From: Globodera rostochiensis
Lineage: Eukaryota; Nematoda; Chromadorea; Rhabditida; Heteroderidae
Assembly: GCA_018350325.1 (NCBI GenBank)
Contig: JAEVLN010000006.1
Coordinates: forward strand, 1,998,693 to 2,062,692
DNA length: 64,000 nt
Reading direction: 5' to 3'
The notes under the pieces are model-generated. The model was not told the DNA's origin. It did no database searches and saw only the letters and a list, made by a program, of their open reading frames with translations. Shown piece by piece: positions 46,322-58,400 of the stretch. Position numbers and translations under genes: made by a program. Each line of letters begins with the position of its first letter. Position 1 is the first letter of the stretch.

Positions 46322-48968
46322 TTGAGTAAAATTGTTGTTAATTTTGAATTGAACTCCGACAAAAAGAACGAAGAATATTCAATGGATGGAATAACAAAGC
46401 TGAATGAATTCAAACTTTTGTTTAAATTTATTCTAAGCATTGGCGATACCGAAAATAATGAAAAATTGGAAAATTATTTAAATGCGAAAAAAAAGCATTC
46501 ATTAAATGAGCTTTCGACGCTACTGAAGCAAGTAATCGAGGAGTACAGCAGCTGCACAAGCAGTTCATGTCCATTTCGCGGACATTTTGGTTTGTCGAAA
46601 AATCGTGACGAACTTACTAAATTTGGTCAAATATTATTTGAAACTTTCAACAAATATTCTGATAATGTAAAATATGACGAAAAGCAGCAATTGTTATCAT
46701 TTCCATCGGCACTGAGTGAACACATTCTCAGACGACTCAATGTTTTTGTTCAGAGGTTAGGCAAAATGTCTTGGTTCGGAGGTTAGGCAAAATGTCTTGG
46801 TTCAGAGGTTAGGCAAAATGTCTTGGTTCAGATGTTAGGCAAAATGTCTTGGTTCGGAGGTTAGGCGAAATGTCTTGGTTCAGAGGTTAGGCAAAATGTC
46901 TTAGTTCTAGGCAAAATGTCTTGGTTCGGAGGTTAGGCGAAATGTCTTGGTTCAGAGGTTAGGCAAAATGTCTTGGTTCAGAGGTTAGGCAAAATGTCTT
47001 GGTTCAGATGTTAGGCAAAATGTCTTGGTTCGGAGGTTAGGCGAAATGTCTTGGTTCAGAGGTTAGGCAAAATGTCTTAGTTCTAGGCAAAATGTCTTGG
47101 TTCGGAGGTTAGGCGAAATGTCTTGGTTCAGAGGTTAGGCAAAATGTCTTAGTTCTAGGCAAAATGTCTTGGTTCGGAGGTTAGGCGAAATGTCTTGGTT
47201 CAGAGGTTAGGCAAAATGTCTTGGTTCAGAGGTTAGGCAAAATGTCTTGGTTCAGATGTTAGGCAAAATGTCTTGGTTCGGAGGTTAGGCGAAATGTCTT
47301 GGTTCAGAGGTTAGGCAAAATGTCTTAGTTCTAGGCAAAATGTCTTGGTTCGGAGGTTAGGCGAAATGTCTTGGTTCAGAGGTTAGGCAAAATGTCTTGG
47401 TTCAGAGGTTAGGCAAAATGTCTTGGTTCAGAGGCTAGGCAAAATGTCTTGGTTCGGAGGTAGACGAAATGTCTTGGTTCAGAGGTTAGGCACAATGTCT
47501 TGGTTCAGAGGTTAGGCAAAATATCTTGGTTCAGAAGTTAGGCGAAATGTCTTGGTCCAGAGGTTAGGCAAAATGTCAGAAACTGACGAGACATTTGATT
47601 GAATAAGTAAAGACACAGACAAACTGTTAACCCCAGCGGGTGGGAGTCGAACACATGAGCTTTATCCAATCCGTTGGCAGCTCTTCCACTGAGCTACCGA
47701 GGCGTTCCATTTGCCTCCTGCTTATGGTATCTTGGGTAGAGCACGGATGATCAAAATTCTCGTCAAGATTCTCGATCGAAATTTCGACAAAATTTTACCG
47801 AGCTTTTTCGGGATTTGAGTTTTCTCCATCGGTCCTCGAGTCCGGGGCTCTAATCTTTTTTTCAAGATTTCATTACAAATATTTAATTTATTTATTACAC
47901 ATCCAGATTAAAATTGACATCAATTATCGAAATTGGCTATGAGCTGGACTTTGTGAAAACAATTCAAAACATCGCTTCAATGGACAATATTGAGTTTATA
48001 CAGCGCAAGACAATTCCAATGTCTACGAATAAGAAACTTTTCAAATTGCTTTTCACATTTGCAATTCGTTTGTCTGCGCAAATTGAGCAAAATGATTTAG
48101 CTGAAGAATATTATTTGAAGACATTTTTATTCGCTGTCAATCAAAGTTTTGGGAAGACACACATATTATATGGGTAAATAGTAGTGCTGCACGAGACCGA
48201 AAATTTACCGAGACTCAAGAGTCGAGACCGAGACCGAGAAATGACACCGAGTCTCAAGACCGAGACCAAGAAATGACACCGAGACTCGAGACCGAGAAAT
48301 GACCCCGAGACTCAAGACCGAGACCCAAAAAACCCGAGACTTTTCTCGAGTCGAGACTCGAGACCGAGACTCTCGTGCAGCACTAGTTCAATATTTGTCA
48401 GACAATTTAAATTATTTTAGTTTTTTTGCATTAAAAATCAGAAACATCAACAAAATGGTGGAAGTAAATCTCCCAACTTGGAAATTGCCTTATTCCATTT
48501 ATTTGGAAAATAAAAATGAGTTAGAACAGGAGAATGCCTTTGGTTAGTGAGTATTCTTAATTCATTTAAAATTAATTTGAATTTATATTTAATTTATACT
48601 TTTTAACAGAAAAATTCAAATTTATTCATTCATTGTCCGAATATTCACCGACAATTTATGAACTCATAAAAATGGCCAATATTCTTGGCGAAATAAACGA
48701 CGGTCAAATTTGGATTAGCCCATCGGACTCCGAAATTTTTCTAAGTGTTTTAAAATATTTGACGGGCCAAGAAAAGCCTACGGAAAAAATAAAAGTGCCA
48801 ATTCAAAATGAGTTTTGTATTTTGGCATATTTTGTTGAAGATTTATTGGAGAAAGCGGTGGAAAAAAACAATTTTCCCGTCCACGATGCAGTTGAATTGG
48901 CTTTGAATTTTGTTTTGGAAAAACACCAATTGTGCGATGGAAAGCCGTGGGTTAAAATGACAAAATAA
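46322..48968 (+). CDS. secreted-family paralogue 2, 5' end unclear
   Basis: Not recognised. Exons about 46322-46755, 47907-48173, 48421-48542 and 48610-48968 join in phase. The last three match paralogue 1 in phase and sequence. Just upstream, 46255-46325 encodes a signal-peptide-like stretch (KKISVLFLVLLSCFTICCRI), but in another frame and without ATG. The start is therefore either frameshifted or spliced from an unseen exon. The protein is helical, with CTSSSCPFRGHFG in the middle and the end KPWVKMTK. Intron 1 (46756-47906) carries a large minisatellite and a tRNA-like repeat; intron 2 carries a TIR element. Confidence 0.68.
46752..47575 (+). repeat. 26-bp minisatellite containing a splice-donor sequence
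   Basis: About thirty units of GTTAGGCAAAATGTCTTGGTTCAGAG with TTCGGAGG and TTAGTTCTAGG variants in a higher-order pattern. The first unit overlaps the end of exon 1 of paralogue 2: TTTGTTCAGAG/GTTAGGC is the exon/donor junction itself. Every unit therefore repeats a CAGAG/GTTAGG donor-like site. Confidence 0.92.
47640..47706 (-). ncRNA. tRNA-like sequence, diverged copy
   Basis: On the minus strand: CTCGGTAGCTCAGTGGAAGAGC (box A region), then TGTTCGACTCC (box B). The acceptor stem is eroded. Upstream sequence GGAGGCAAATGGAACGCC matches that before 15700, so both derive from one dispersed repeat. Confidence 0.6.
47737..47852. mobile_element. TAGAGCACGG TIR element (116 bp)
   Basis: Ends TAGAGCACGGATGATC and GAGTCCGGGGCTCTA are imperfect inverted repeats. 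Flanks ATCTTGGG and ATCTTTTT agree in five of eight positions, so a decayed duplication is possible. Inside are TCTCGATCGAAATTTCGAC words. Confidence 0.6.
48182..48385. mobile_element. TAGTGCTGCACGAGA TIR element (204 bp)
   Basis: Inverted ends TAGTGCTGCACGAGA and TCTCGTGCAGCACTA are perfect over 15 bases. The body iterates CCGAGACTCGAGACCGAG words. No exact target duplication. It lies in intron 2 of paralogue 2. Confidence 0.82.
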
Positions 48969-49131
48969 GATAATTATTATTTTATAATTTGCACATTTGT
49001 TTTTAAAATTAAAATAAGTTTATTATGATTTAACATAGACATTTCCGGGATAATATGTTGCGATACTTTAATGGAATTGAAGCCGACATTGACCCTCAAA
49101 ATGGTTGGTTATTTCGTTCTTTCAATTGGAC

Positions 49132-49235
49132 CAATCCTCGATCCCCTGACCATTTTGGATCAATCCTCGATCCCCTGACCATTTTGGATCAATCCTCGAT
49201 TCCCTGACCATTTTGGATCAATCCTCGATTCCCTG
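49132..49235. repeat. 29-bp tandem repeat
   Basis: Four units of TTTTGGATCAATCCTCGATT plus CCCTGACCA upstream of the 49292 exon. Related words recur after that exon, in the same orientation. Confidence 0.85.
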
Positions 49236-49291
49236 ACCAGTGCCTTCCCCAAAAGATTAAAGTTTTTGTTCACTTCTTGAAGTTTTTACAG

Positions 49292-49611
49292 AATTACAAC
49301 AAATTATCCCTGCGATAATTGAAGAACTCGAAGAAATGCTGCAAAAACGGGACTGGATGTGCGCAAAGCTAAATGCTGTAAAAAATGTTGAATGGACTTT
49401 GCTTAAATTTGATCTTGTACGACTCGGACAAATAGATGATTGGAATGAAATTGACAAATTGCGGAGCAAATGGCGGCAATTGTACGACGATTGGTTCAGA
49501 AATGGCGTTGATGTGCCAAATTTTGCAAAATTGATGGAAAAAATGAAGGAAAAACTAAAGAAAATCGGGGGAAAAAATAAGGAGACCAAGTCTGAAGCAT
49601 GCAAAGATTGA
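49292..49611 (+). CDS. terminal exon of a third secreted-family-like gene
   Basis: Not recognised. After an acceptor TTTTTACAG at 49291, an open stretch reads LQQIIPAIIEELEEMLQKRD and continues through WRQLYDDWFRNGVDVPNF to a basic coiled-coil-like tail ending SEACKD and a stop. No 5' exons are evident. It is flanked by GGATCAATCCTCGATTCCC repeats (49132-49235) and by similar words at 49715-49765. Either it is the last exon of a degraded gene, or it is a gene piece caught between repeats. Kinship with paralogues 1 and 2 is suggested only by position and helical character. Confidence 0.4.
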
Positions 49612-51737
49612 ACTAATGTCCAATTTGATCGCCAATTTCTTTTAATTAAATTGTGGTAATTATTTAACAAATTTGGCTTTAAAAAAATTCTAAAAAAACC
49701 CCCCGACCCGATTCCCGACGATTTTGGATCAATCCCCGACACCGATCCTTTCAACCCCGATCCCTCTAAATACGTTTAGAAATAGTTTCACAACGCCTTT
49801 GCCTTCCGTTTCTCTTTTGATTTCTGTAAAAATTGAGCTTCACTATTCAAAGCTTATGCACAAAAAACAGGCATTTGCCTGAAAATGCCATCCCTACTAC
49901 CTAATTAATTCCCAAACAAAAAGTACCAAATATTTAATTTGCCATTTTTTCGGCGGAAAATGAAAAAAAAAATGCGAAAAAAAATAAAAAAATGTCAATA
50001 TACATTGTCCCCATTTTGCTCAATTCATTGAAGTTACTGATTTTGGTGGTATATTCCTAATTCCGGAAAGTTTCGTTGAACCCCGTCTCCGACCCCCGCA
50101 AATTTTAATTTTTAGTTGCAAATCTTTTAACAAATTTAATAGAAAACTTATCGTCCCGGGTCATATTGGACCCACTTTTCAAAATGGATTTTTTTTTGAT
50201 CGAGAAATGCGAGAGATGTATAAAATGTGGTTGGTTGACGAATTAGTCCAAAATGTCGAAGTTCGACATAATCCTAACCAGGGGTGTCATTCGTCCTTGG
50301 ATGCCAAGGACAGTCCTTGGACATGGACACTCGATCTTGGAAAATTGAAAATGTCCTTATTTCCAAGAATGTCCTTGGAAAATGAAGATTTTTGGCGCTG
50401 GAAGTTTAAATATTTGAGGGAAATCACAATTTGGCATTGTGTAAATTCAAATTTTATGAAGTCCATGTTTGTCTTTTTTAGTCCATAAAAGGTAAATACG
50501 GTCTTTATTTATAACACAAATTTAAAAAAAGTTCTAAAAAAATTTGCATGAATTAATAACAAAAAATGGCAAAATGTCTTATACAAATTTCAAAAAAAAA
50601 ATTCTTTCAACTTATTCAAAAAACGCTTTTATTAATTCAACAAATTGCCTTACGCATTTTTGTCCACCACAACCATTCTTCATTCACATGAGAATGACCA
50701 ATTCATTCATTTACCTATTCACTTCGTCGTCCCATTATTGTCCAACGGCGGACGGACGGGGGCGGACGATGTGCACACCCCGCACATCTGTTGCCGATGT
50801 CGCGGATCAGCACCAGGCAAAACTCTGTTCCCCACCCCCCCCCCTTTTTGAACGGATTTTTTGTCGTCCACAGGCAATGTGCAAAATGATGGCCACCTGT
50901 GCTCGCCGTCCGTCTCCCCCCCGCCCCCCCATTTAGTCAACCACCACACCAAAACTTAATCTTTCCAACTGAACTTTTTGTTCATTTTTAATAGATTTTG
51001 TTTTTAAATAACCAACTGTAAACAGATAGAAGTTGGTTTTCATCTCTTCAACCAATTCTAAAAATTTATAATTCAATTGACAGTCCTTTTGTTTGTGCAA
51101 AATTTAACAAATTTATATTGGTAAAAAAAACTTTCTACCCATCGGCTACCCTATTTTTTAAATCTGTTAATTGTCGTAATTTTTTTTATTTAAAGTTAAA
51201 CCACCATTTTAAAAGATTTAATAAAAATCGAATGAATCGGACCACATTTTGAGTTACTAATTTGTTTAAAAAAGTATTAAGAAATACAGCGATAGGGCGC
51301 TTCTGAGGAGTCGATAAGCACACCTCGGGTTTTTTTTTAAATCTTACGCAAAAAAAATTTAATAAAATCAAGTCCGGATTCACACTTTATTTAGAATAAT
51401 TTTTGTTAAAAAATTCCAAATTTAAATCAGCTAACCCCAGTGAATGGTAATGAATTACAGTGTACACAGTAGATTACTGTACTTTGTCCCTATCTTAAAA
51501 AATGGTGCCCTCCCTGAAAAACGTTTGTACATACACAACACACACATTTGTTTCTGGCAATTTTACGATTTCCCACCTTTATCATCCAAACCGTCCACCC
51601 CCGCCGTCGTCCCTCGACGAAAGATGGACTGGACGGGGACGACGGGGACGGGGGACGGTCTCTGGGTCATCCTCATCGTCAGTCAACGTTCATCCCCCCC
51701 CCCACCTCCACCTCCTCCTCCGATGAATGAAAATGCA
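49612..51737. other. intergenic, upstream of laminin
   Basis: No supported gene. A CAGGGGTGTCATTCGTCC end at 50279, followed by GTCCTTGGA words, looks like one end of a further element. From about 50690 the DNA becomes GC-richer with C-runs, Asp-box-like GACGGGGACGG words and trinucleotide runs, suggestive of a promoter or 5' untranslated region rather than protein. Confidence 0.4.
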
Positions 51738-51745
51738 TATAAATA
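51738..51745 (+). promoter_or_regulatory. TATA-like box upstream of laminin alpha
   Basis: TATAAATA lies within a GC-rich, CCT-rich region about 680 bases before the laminin start codon. It is a single motif, and an upstream non-coding exon would be needed to connect it. Confidence 0.3.
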
Positions 51746-52422
51746 CCCATCCCCATTCCTCCCATCGACTCCGTAGTGGTGGTACAAACCAACAGCCCAA
51801 AGCCCATTAACTCACTCAATCCGAGGCCCCCCCCCCCAGCGCCGGAGGGGACAGGGCAGGAGGAGGAGGAGGAGAGGACCAAAGGTCGGGGCACTAAAGG
51901 CACATCAGCAACAACAGCAGCAGAAGAGTCACTTTAGGCAAAATTGGTCCACCCCCACCATCAACCAACACCACCACCACCAGCTCCCCACTGATAGATT
52001 GAGGCGGGGGGGGGCAAGTGAGCAGCGTCATTTGCCTTGGGGTGTTTTAGATTTTTGGGGGTGGATTTGTTGGGGGCCAATGGACGAAATCGATTTGTGA
52101 TTCATCCCAAAAGTTTTGGTCGAATGATTGGGGTGAGGGGCTCCGAAAATTCCTCCCCCCCCCCCCCCCCGTTGCATGTCTCTCGAAAATTTGCACATTC
52201 AAATTAGAGTGTTTGTGACCGGTTGAAAAATGAAACATTTGGACCTAAAAAACTGTTTCCATTTTTAAGAAAATCCAAAATCCAAATTTTCCACCCCTTC
52301 CGTTTAAAATTTAAAATTTTATAAACGTCCATCCCGATTTTGGCCAACTGCCCAACCTTTAAAGCTTATGTTTTTCATATTTTAAGCAAACATTTTGACG
52401 TCATCGATTTTTCTCATTCCGA

Positions 52423-55400
52423 ATGTTTCGGGCCTACAAAAAGGGTCCGCCCCTCCATTTTACAACAACAAAATTGCTGCTGCTGCTCCCAATTATTTCA
52501 CTGTTTTTCACATTGGCATTGTGCCAAAATGTGCCACCGTCGTCGTCGTCGACAAGTTCAAGCCGTCTCGGCCCTCTCACCCCGCCCAGCTTCAATGTTG
52601 CCGAAGGCCGTCAGGTCGTAGGCAATTTTAGGGACGCTCCAAAAGATTTTGGCACTCTGATTCTCGACAAAATTCAAATCTTGACGACCATTTCACATTT
52701 AAAGGTCAGCGCCAGCTCAACCTGTGGCGAAGTGAATGGACGGCCAATACGGGAGATGTACTGCGTAATTGCAGGTGAATAAAATGGAAAAATTGTCAAA
52801 ATTTAAATTAACTAATTTAATTCTGATTGGTAAATTAATAAAAAAAGATTATTTTTAAAGGTGTTGAAATTTTTTTTTGTTTTTTTAATTGTTCGGAATA
52901 ATGGAAATTTATGTTTAATATAATTTTTTTTGTTCCTTTGTAATTAGGTATTCAAAATTTAATTTCTAAATTTCTGAAGCATTTTTTAAATATTCATAAT
53001 GATTTTTGTTATAATTGTTTGTTAAATTTACAAAATTAATTTACCTCCAAGCATTAGATGAGCCAAAAAATCACAAATATTTTTGTTTATTTTTAAATTT
53101 GAAAACATTTATTTTATCAATTTCAAAATGCAGGTGCCAGCCGCTATACGCCCCACAATCAGTACACATATCAAATGAAAGAACGGCACAAGACGCGTAT
53201 TCGCGAAATGCGTGCCGAAGCCGGATCATTCATTCAGGTTGAAGAATGAACAATCAAAAAAGATGTTTTTAAATAAACAAAATTATTTTCAGGGTGGCCA
53301 AAATTGTGACTATTGCGAAGCGGGCACAGCGTCCGCACATCCGGCATCAAACCTTGTGGACGGCACGCCAAACTGGTACCAGAGCCCGCCGTTGTCGCGC
53401 GGCATGGCCTACAGCGAGGTGAACATCACGATCGATCTGGAGCAGGTACAGTAAGCTAGCAGCTAATTATGATATTTTTAAACTGGTAATTAGCAGTATC
53501 ACCAAACATAAAAGGTTTTTTATCAAATATACATTTTGTATCCTAATGGAAATAATATGGCTTTGTACAGTATCACTCGAATAATTCACACACACAGAGG
53601 TTAAAACTGTACCCACCATTCCAAAAGCAATTTCTGTGCTTTTACAGTATATCCTAAGGCGCCAAAATATGGCTCTTTACATTATCTCACTCGAATAATT
53701 CACACACAGGGGTTGATACTGTACCCCAAGGCATTGTTGATTTGATGCTTAATCTTTGAGAGGGGTTGAATTTTGTTATTTTATTTTGATCATCACTCTG
53801 ATCAGGAATTCCAAATTGTCTCCATGTTCATCCAAATGGCGAACAGCCCGAAGCCCGGCGCATGGTTTCTGGAACGCAGCGCCGACTTTGGCAAAACTTA
53901 CCAAACATGGCAATATTTTGCTACAACGGCAGCCGAATGCTCAAGGGTAAGTGCATAATTAGTGTATGTAATGTTGGCATATTAGGTATTTGATTATTAA
54001 GATTATTCCAATTTTATTCAAATAATACGAGAAGTAGTATTAGGTTTGCTCCCCGACCCCTCGGGGGCGGGAAAGTTGGGGAGATTGGGGGTCGGGGACG
54101 TCCAAATTTTCGGGGTCGGAGGCTGTTAATAAAAATTTTTTTTCATAAAAATTTTAGCAATGTTTTAAGGGGGCAAGCATAAAATTATAAATTTTATTTA
54201 CTTGTTTTTTGATTTCAATTCAATCTGAATGATTGGACTTTAAAACAAGCTTGGCTTACCCTATTTATTTAATTTCGTTTTTTAAAAAACGCAATTCAAA
54301 CAAATTGTTATGAATTTTTTTTGTTAAAATTTTTTCGAAAAATTGACTTTACCTTTTTGAATTTTTAAAATTTTCTTAAATATTTTTGATTGAAAATGCG
54401 CTAATTTTTCTGATTTTATGAGATACCTACCAAACTTTGAACAATTTTAAATATTCACTAATTTTGCTGAGCAAAAATCTTCGGGGATACCATGTTCGGG
54501 GACCCTCGGGGCGGGGGGTCGTCGGGAATACATTTTTTGGACCCGTTCGATGAGCTTTTTTTTTAAATTATAAATCTTTCTTCTAGCTGTTCGGGGTCGG
54601 CTCTCTGCAACCAATTATAAAAGATGATGATGTGGTCTGCTCAAGCGAGTTTGGCAATTTGGTGCCGATGGAGAATGCCGAAATGTTGATCCACCTGATC
54701 GAAGGTCGTCCGTCAAAGAACAACTTTGGTGGGTCGCCCATGCTCAAGCAGTTCGTCAAGGCAACCAATGTTCGACTGCGACTGTTGAGGCCGAGCCATC
54801 TGATGGACTTGTACAGTAACCGTGACACGACGCCGGATGCTACTGTGACCAGACGGGTAAGGGCGATTTTGATGATGATCAGCAACAGATCAGTTTTTAT
54901 ATTTCTTATAAAAATGATCAAATATAGTTTTTTTTGATTGATTGGTTTTAAGAAATGATTTACTATTTATAATGTTGTATAATATAATTACGGTACTCTT
55001 ACAGTATTACTACGGTATCAAAGAATTGCATCTGTTTGGCCGCTGTATTTGCAATGGACATTCCGCCAACTGCGAGGCACAAGACCCGAGTCGACCACGC
55101 GCGCGACTTTGCTTATGCGAGGTGCTAAAAAGCGTTTTGTTTTTTGAATTTAAAACATTTTAAATTTACAATTTTTGTATAGCATAACACGGAGGGCGAC
55201 CAATGCGAACGGTGCAAGTCCGGATACGTGCAGAAGAAGTGGCGTGCAAGTCACGACACGGACCCGTTTGTGTGCGAGCCGTGCAATTGTCATGGCCACT
55301 CGGGCGAGTGCGTATATGAGCAGGAGTTGGACATGAACAACGCCTCATTGGACATTCATGGAAAGTAAAAAATTTATTTTCTTGGGTTTTTTAGTATGTA

Positions 55401-58400
55401 AACAATTTTTTTTTGTTAAAAATCTGCAAAAAAATTTGATTTTGTTTGGTCAATTTGTAAGGAATTTAGTTTTTAGCACATTTTTGTTTTAAAGGTCTTT
55501 GGGCGGTGGACGCTGTCTGAACTGCCAGCACAACACGCAAGGCATCAACTGCAACCAGTGCACGCCACGCTTCTACCGACCGGCCGGCAAGCAGTGGATG
55601 GAATTGGACGTGTGCCAACGTGAATTGCATTTTTTCCCCCAATTTTTGTGCCTAAAATGATTTAATTTCATTCTAAAATAAAATTAGTTGACAAATTCTC
55701 TACAAATTTTTTGTTTTCAATTTAAATTAAACAATTTTTATTAAGCTTCAATTACTAGAGTATTTTTAAAGCTTGTCGTTGCGACCCGACCAAGCACACG
55801 GGCAACTGTGCCGAAGAAAGCGGAAACTGCGAATGCTTGGCCCAATTCACTGGCCCAAACTGTGACCAATGCGCGGCCGGCTATTATCACCCGCCGGAAT
55901 GTCGGCCATGTGACTGTCACGTGAACGGCACGGAAGGAGCCCAATGCTTGGTAAGTGTTGCGGCACCAGAATCTTGCGCAAGCGATTTTTGATTACGTTC
56001 AAGGCTTAAAGAATTTTTGCTTATTTTTTGTTTTTTGTTTTGTTGTTGTTTAATGTAGGGCAGCAGGGGACCGGGACTTCATTTGGTCCCGGTCAGAAAA
56101 ACCGGGGACTATGGAACCAAAAAAAATAAAAAAGATGATTTGATTGGTTAAAAACCCGGGACCATTATAAGGGTTGGCTTGAAGCAATTTTGAAAAACCG
56201 GGACCAAAATGGAAAAATTGACCATTTCAGTACTGGTCACGGTCCCGTACTATTCTAGTTTAAAGAAAATTTATTGGGCAATTTTGTTGTAAATTTATTT
56301 GGCACAAAATTTTTGATTTTTTGATTAGAGAATTAGTATACTAATAATATTACATAATGCAACAAAATTGCAGCCCGACATGCCGGACGGTCAATGCCCG
56401 TGCAGGAAAGGCTTCACCGGGCGGCTCTGCGACAAATGTGCACCAGACTATGCGAACATCACAGCCGGTGGGCAAAAAAATGAAAAATTGTCTTTATCCA
56501 AAATCGTTTAGTTGATTTGGCATAAATTTAAATTTTTAAATATTTAAATATCAAATAAAAATTGCCTATATGTAAAATGTTGTAAATCAAATTTACTTAA
56601 AAATTAAAATTAATAATAATTAGAGACCGGAAACTTGGACCCAAAACCAAAAAACTTTTGGTCCAATTTTTTGTACAAAAACCAGGCGTGTGCACGAACA
56701 TCCGGATATCCGCGGATATATCCGGATACGGACGGATAACGGATATGGAATTTTGGAAGGTCACGGATACGGACGGATAACGGATATGAGATTTCGAGGA
56801 CGGACGGATACGGATACAAAAATTCGTATCCGTGCACACCCTGCAAAAAACCCCTGCAAAAAAATTTTGGTTTTGGGTCCGGTCTCTAATAATAATTATT
56901 AAAAAATGATGAAAAATTGAAAAAGTCCATCAATAAATAATTCACACAGATTGTCCCCCGTGCGGTTGTGACGTGGACGGCTCAACGAGCAGTGAATGCG
57001 ATGTGAAAACGGCGGCATGTGCATGCAAAAGCAACTTTGGTGGCCTGCGTTGTGAACAGTGCGCCAAGGGCTACTACAAGCACCCGCAGTGCGAGTTCTG
57101 CGACTGCGACCCGTCCGGAACTGAAGACCAAGTGAATATTAAAAATTATTTTTTTTTAATCAAAAAAGGTGGGGGTTTTGCACGATTTTTAGCTTAAACT
57201 ATTTTGTGTTTTGTTGCCTTAATAAAAATTTATTTTTTTATGAAATATTTTGAATTAGGTAGATTATATTTTCTTAGTTTAATTATTAGAGCTGGGAATT
57301 TTATTTTTTTTAATGTTTTTTTTGCAGAATAGGGGAAAAGATTGACGAATTTTGAAGGTTTTTACGCAAAAATTGACTGAATTTTATCAGGTTTAGCGCA
57401 TTTTTTAATCAATTTTTTGGCACTTTTTGGAATTTTTGGCCAATAAGTCAATATTTCACGTTTTTTTAGTCAATATAAATCCACCTCTATTAATTATGCA
57501 AGTTTTAATCCATTTAAATTTTACAAAATGCATGCATAGGTTTGCGACTCGGCAAACGGCCAATGCTTGTGCAGGACCGGGTTTGCAGGTCGCCGCTGCG
57601 ATCAATGCGATGATCAATTCTACGGCTATCCAAACTGTCGCGAGTGCGGTTGCCATGCGAAGGGCGCGAAAACGATGGAATGCGATGCGAGAACCGGAGA
57701 ATGGTCATTAAATTGAAATTATAAACCAATTAAAAAATATTGAAAAATTTAGCAAGAAATTTTAAAAATTATTTTTATGTACCTAATTTTATTTACTAGA
57801 GGGCCATTTATATTTGATTTTCAAAAAAATTAATTTAGTAATTTTAAATTATAAATTAGGTAAACATTTTTCTTGGTGGTTTATAAGGGTAAAAACACTA
57901 TATGTTGACATGAGATTTTTTAAAATGGGTTTTTTTATTGAACATTTTATTTTTTATTAAAATAAATATTTTTTTAAACAAATTTGGAGGGTTTTTCAGC
58001 CCATGCTTCGCCAACTTTACTGGTCGCACGTGCGACAAATGTTCCGCAGGCCATTATCGCTTTCCCGACTGTTTGGCATGCGACTGTTTCTCGGTCGGCT
58101 CCAAAGGCCTCACCTGTCAAATTGATGGCCAATGCTATTGCCGAACCAATTTTGAAGGAAAACGCTGTGAAAAGTGAATAAAAATTTATTAAAAAACAAA
58201 AAAAAAATCGAATATATATATATAAATAATTCATTATTGGATATGATCAGTCTGTCAGTCTCTCTCCTTCATAGTTGATCGATCACCCAAGTGATCTGGC
58301 CCTTGCTTCTTATTCATTTAGGATATATCACTTTCATAGAGCGCAGCATTTTGAAAATTTGAAATTGAATTGAGAAAGGGAGGATTTTTCGTAGAAAAAT

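Noticed and set aside
46752..47575. CRISPR-like array
   Set aside because: Units are contiguous with no unique spacers, and the genome is eukaryotic; it is a minisatellite. The same applies to 12119, 12595 and 23047.
50690..51930. Coding sequence in the GC-rich region upstream of laminin
   Set aside because: Open frames are low-complexity Pro, Ser and Arg runs from C- and G-runs, with no splice logic; promoter or untranslated sequence is likelier.
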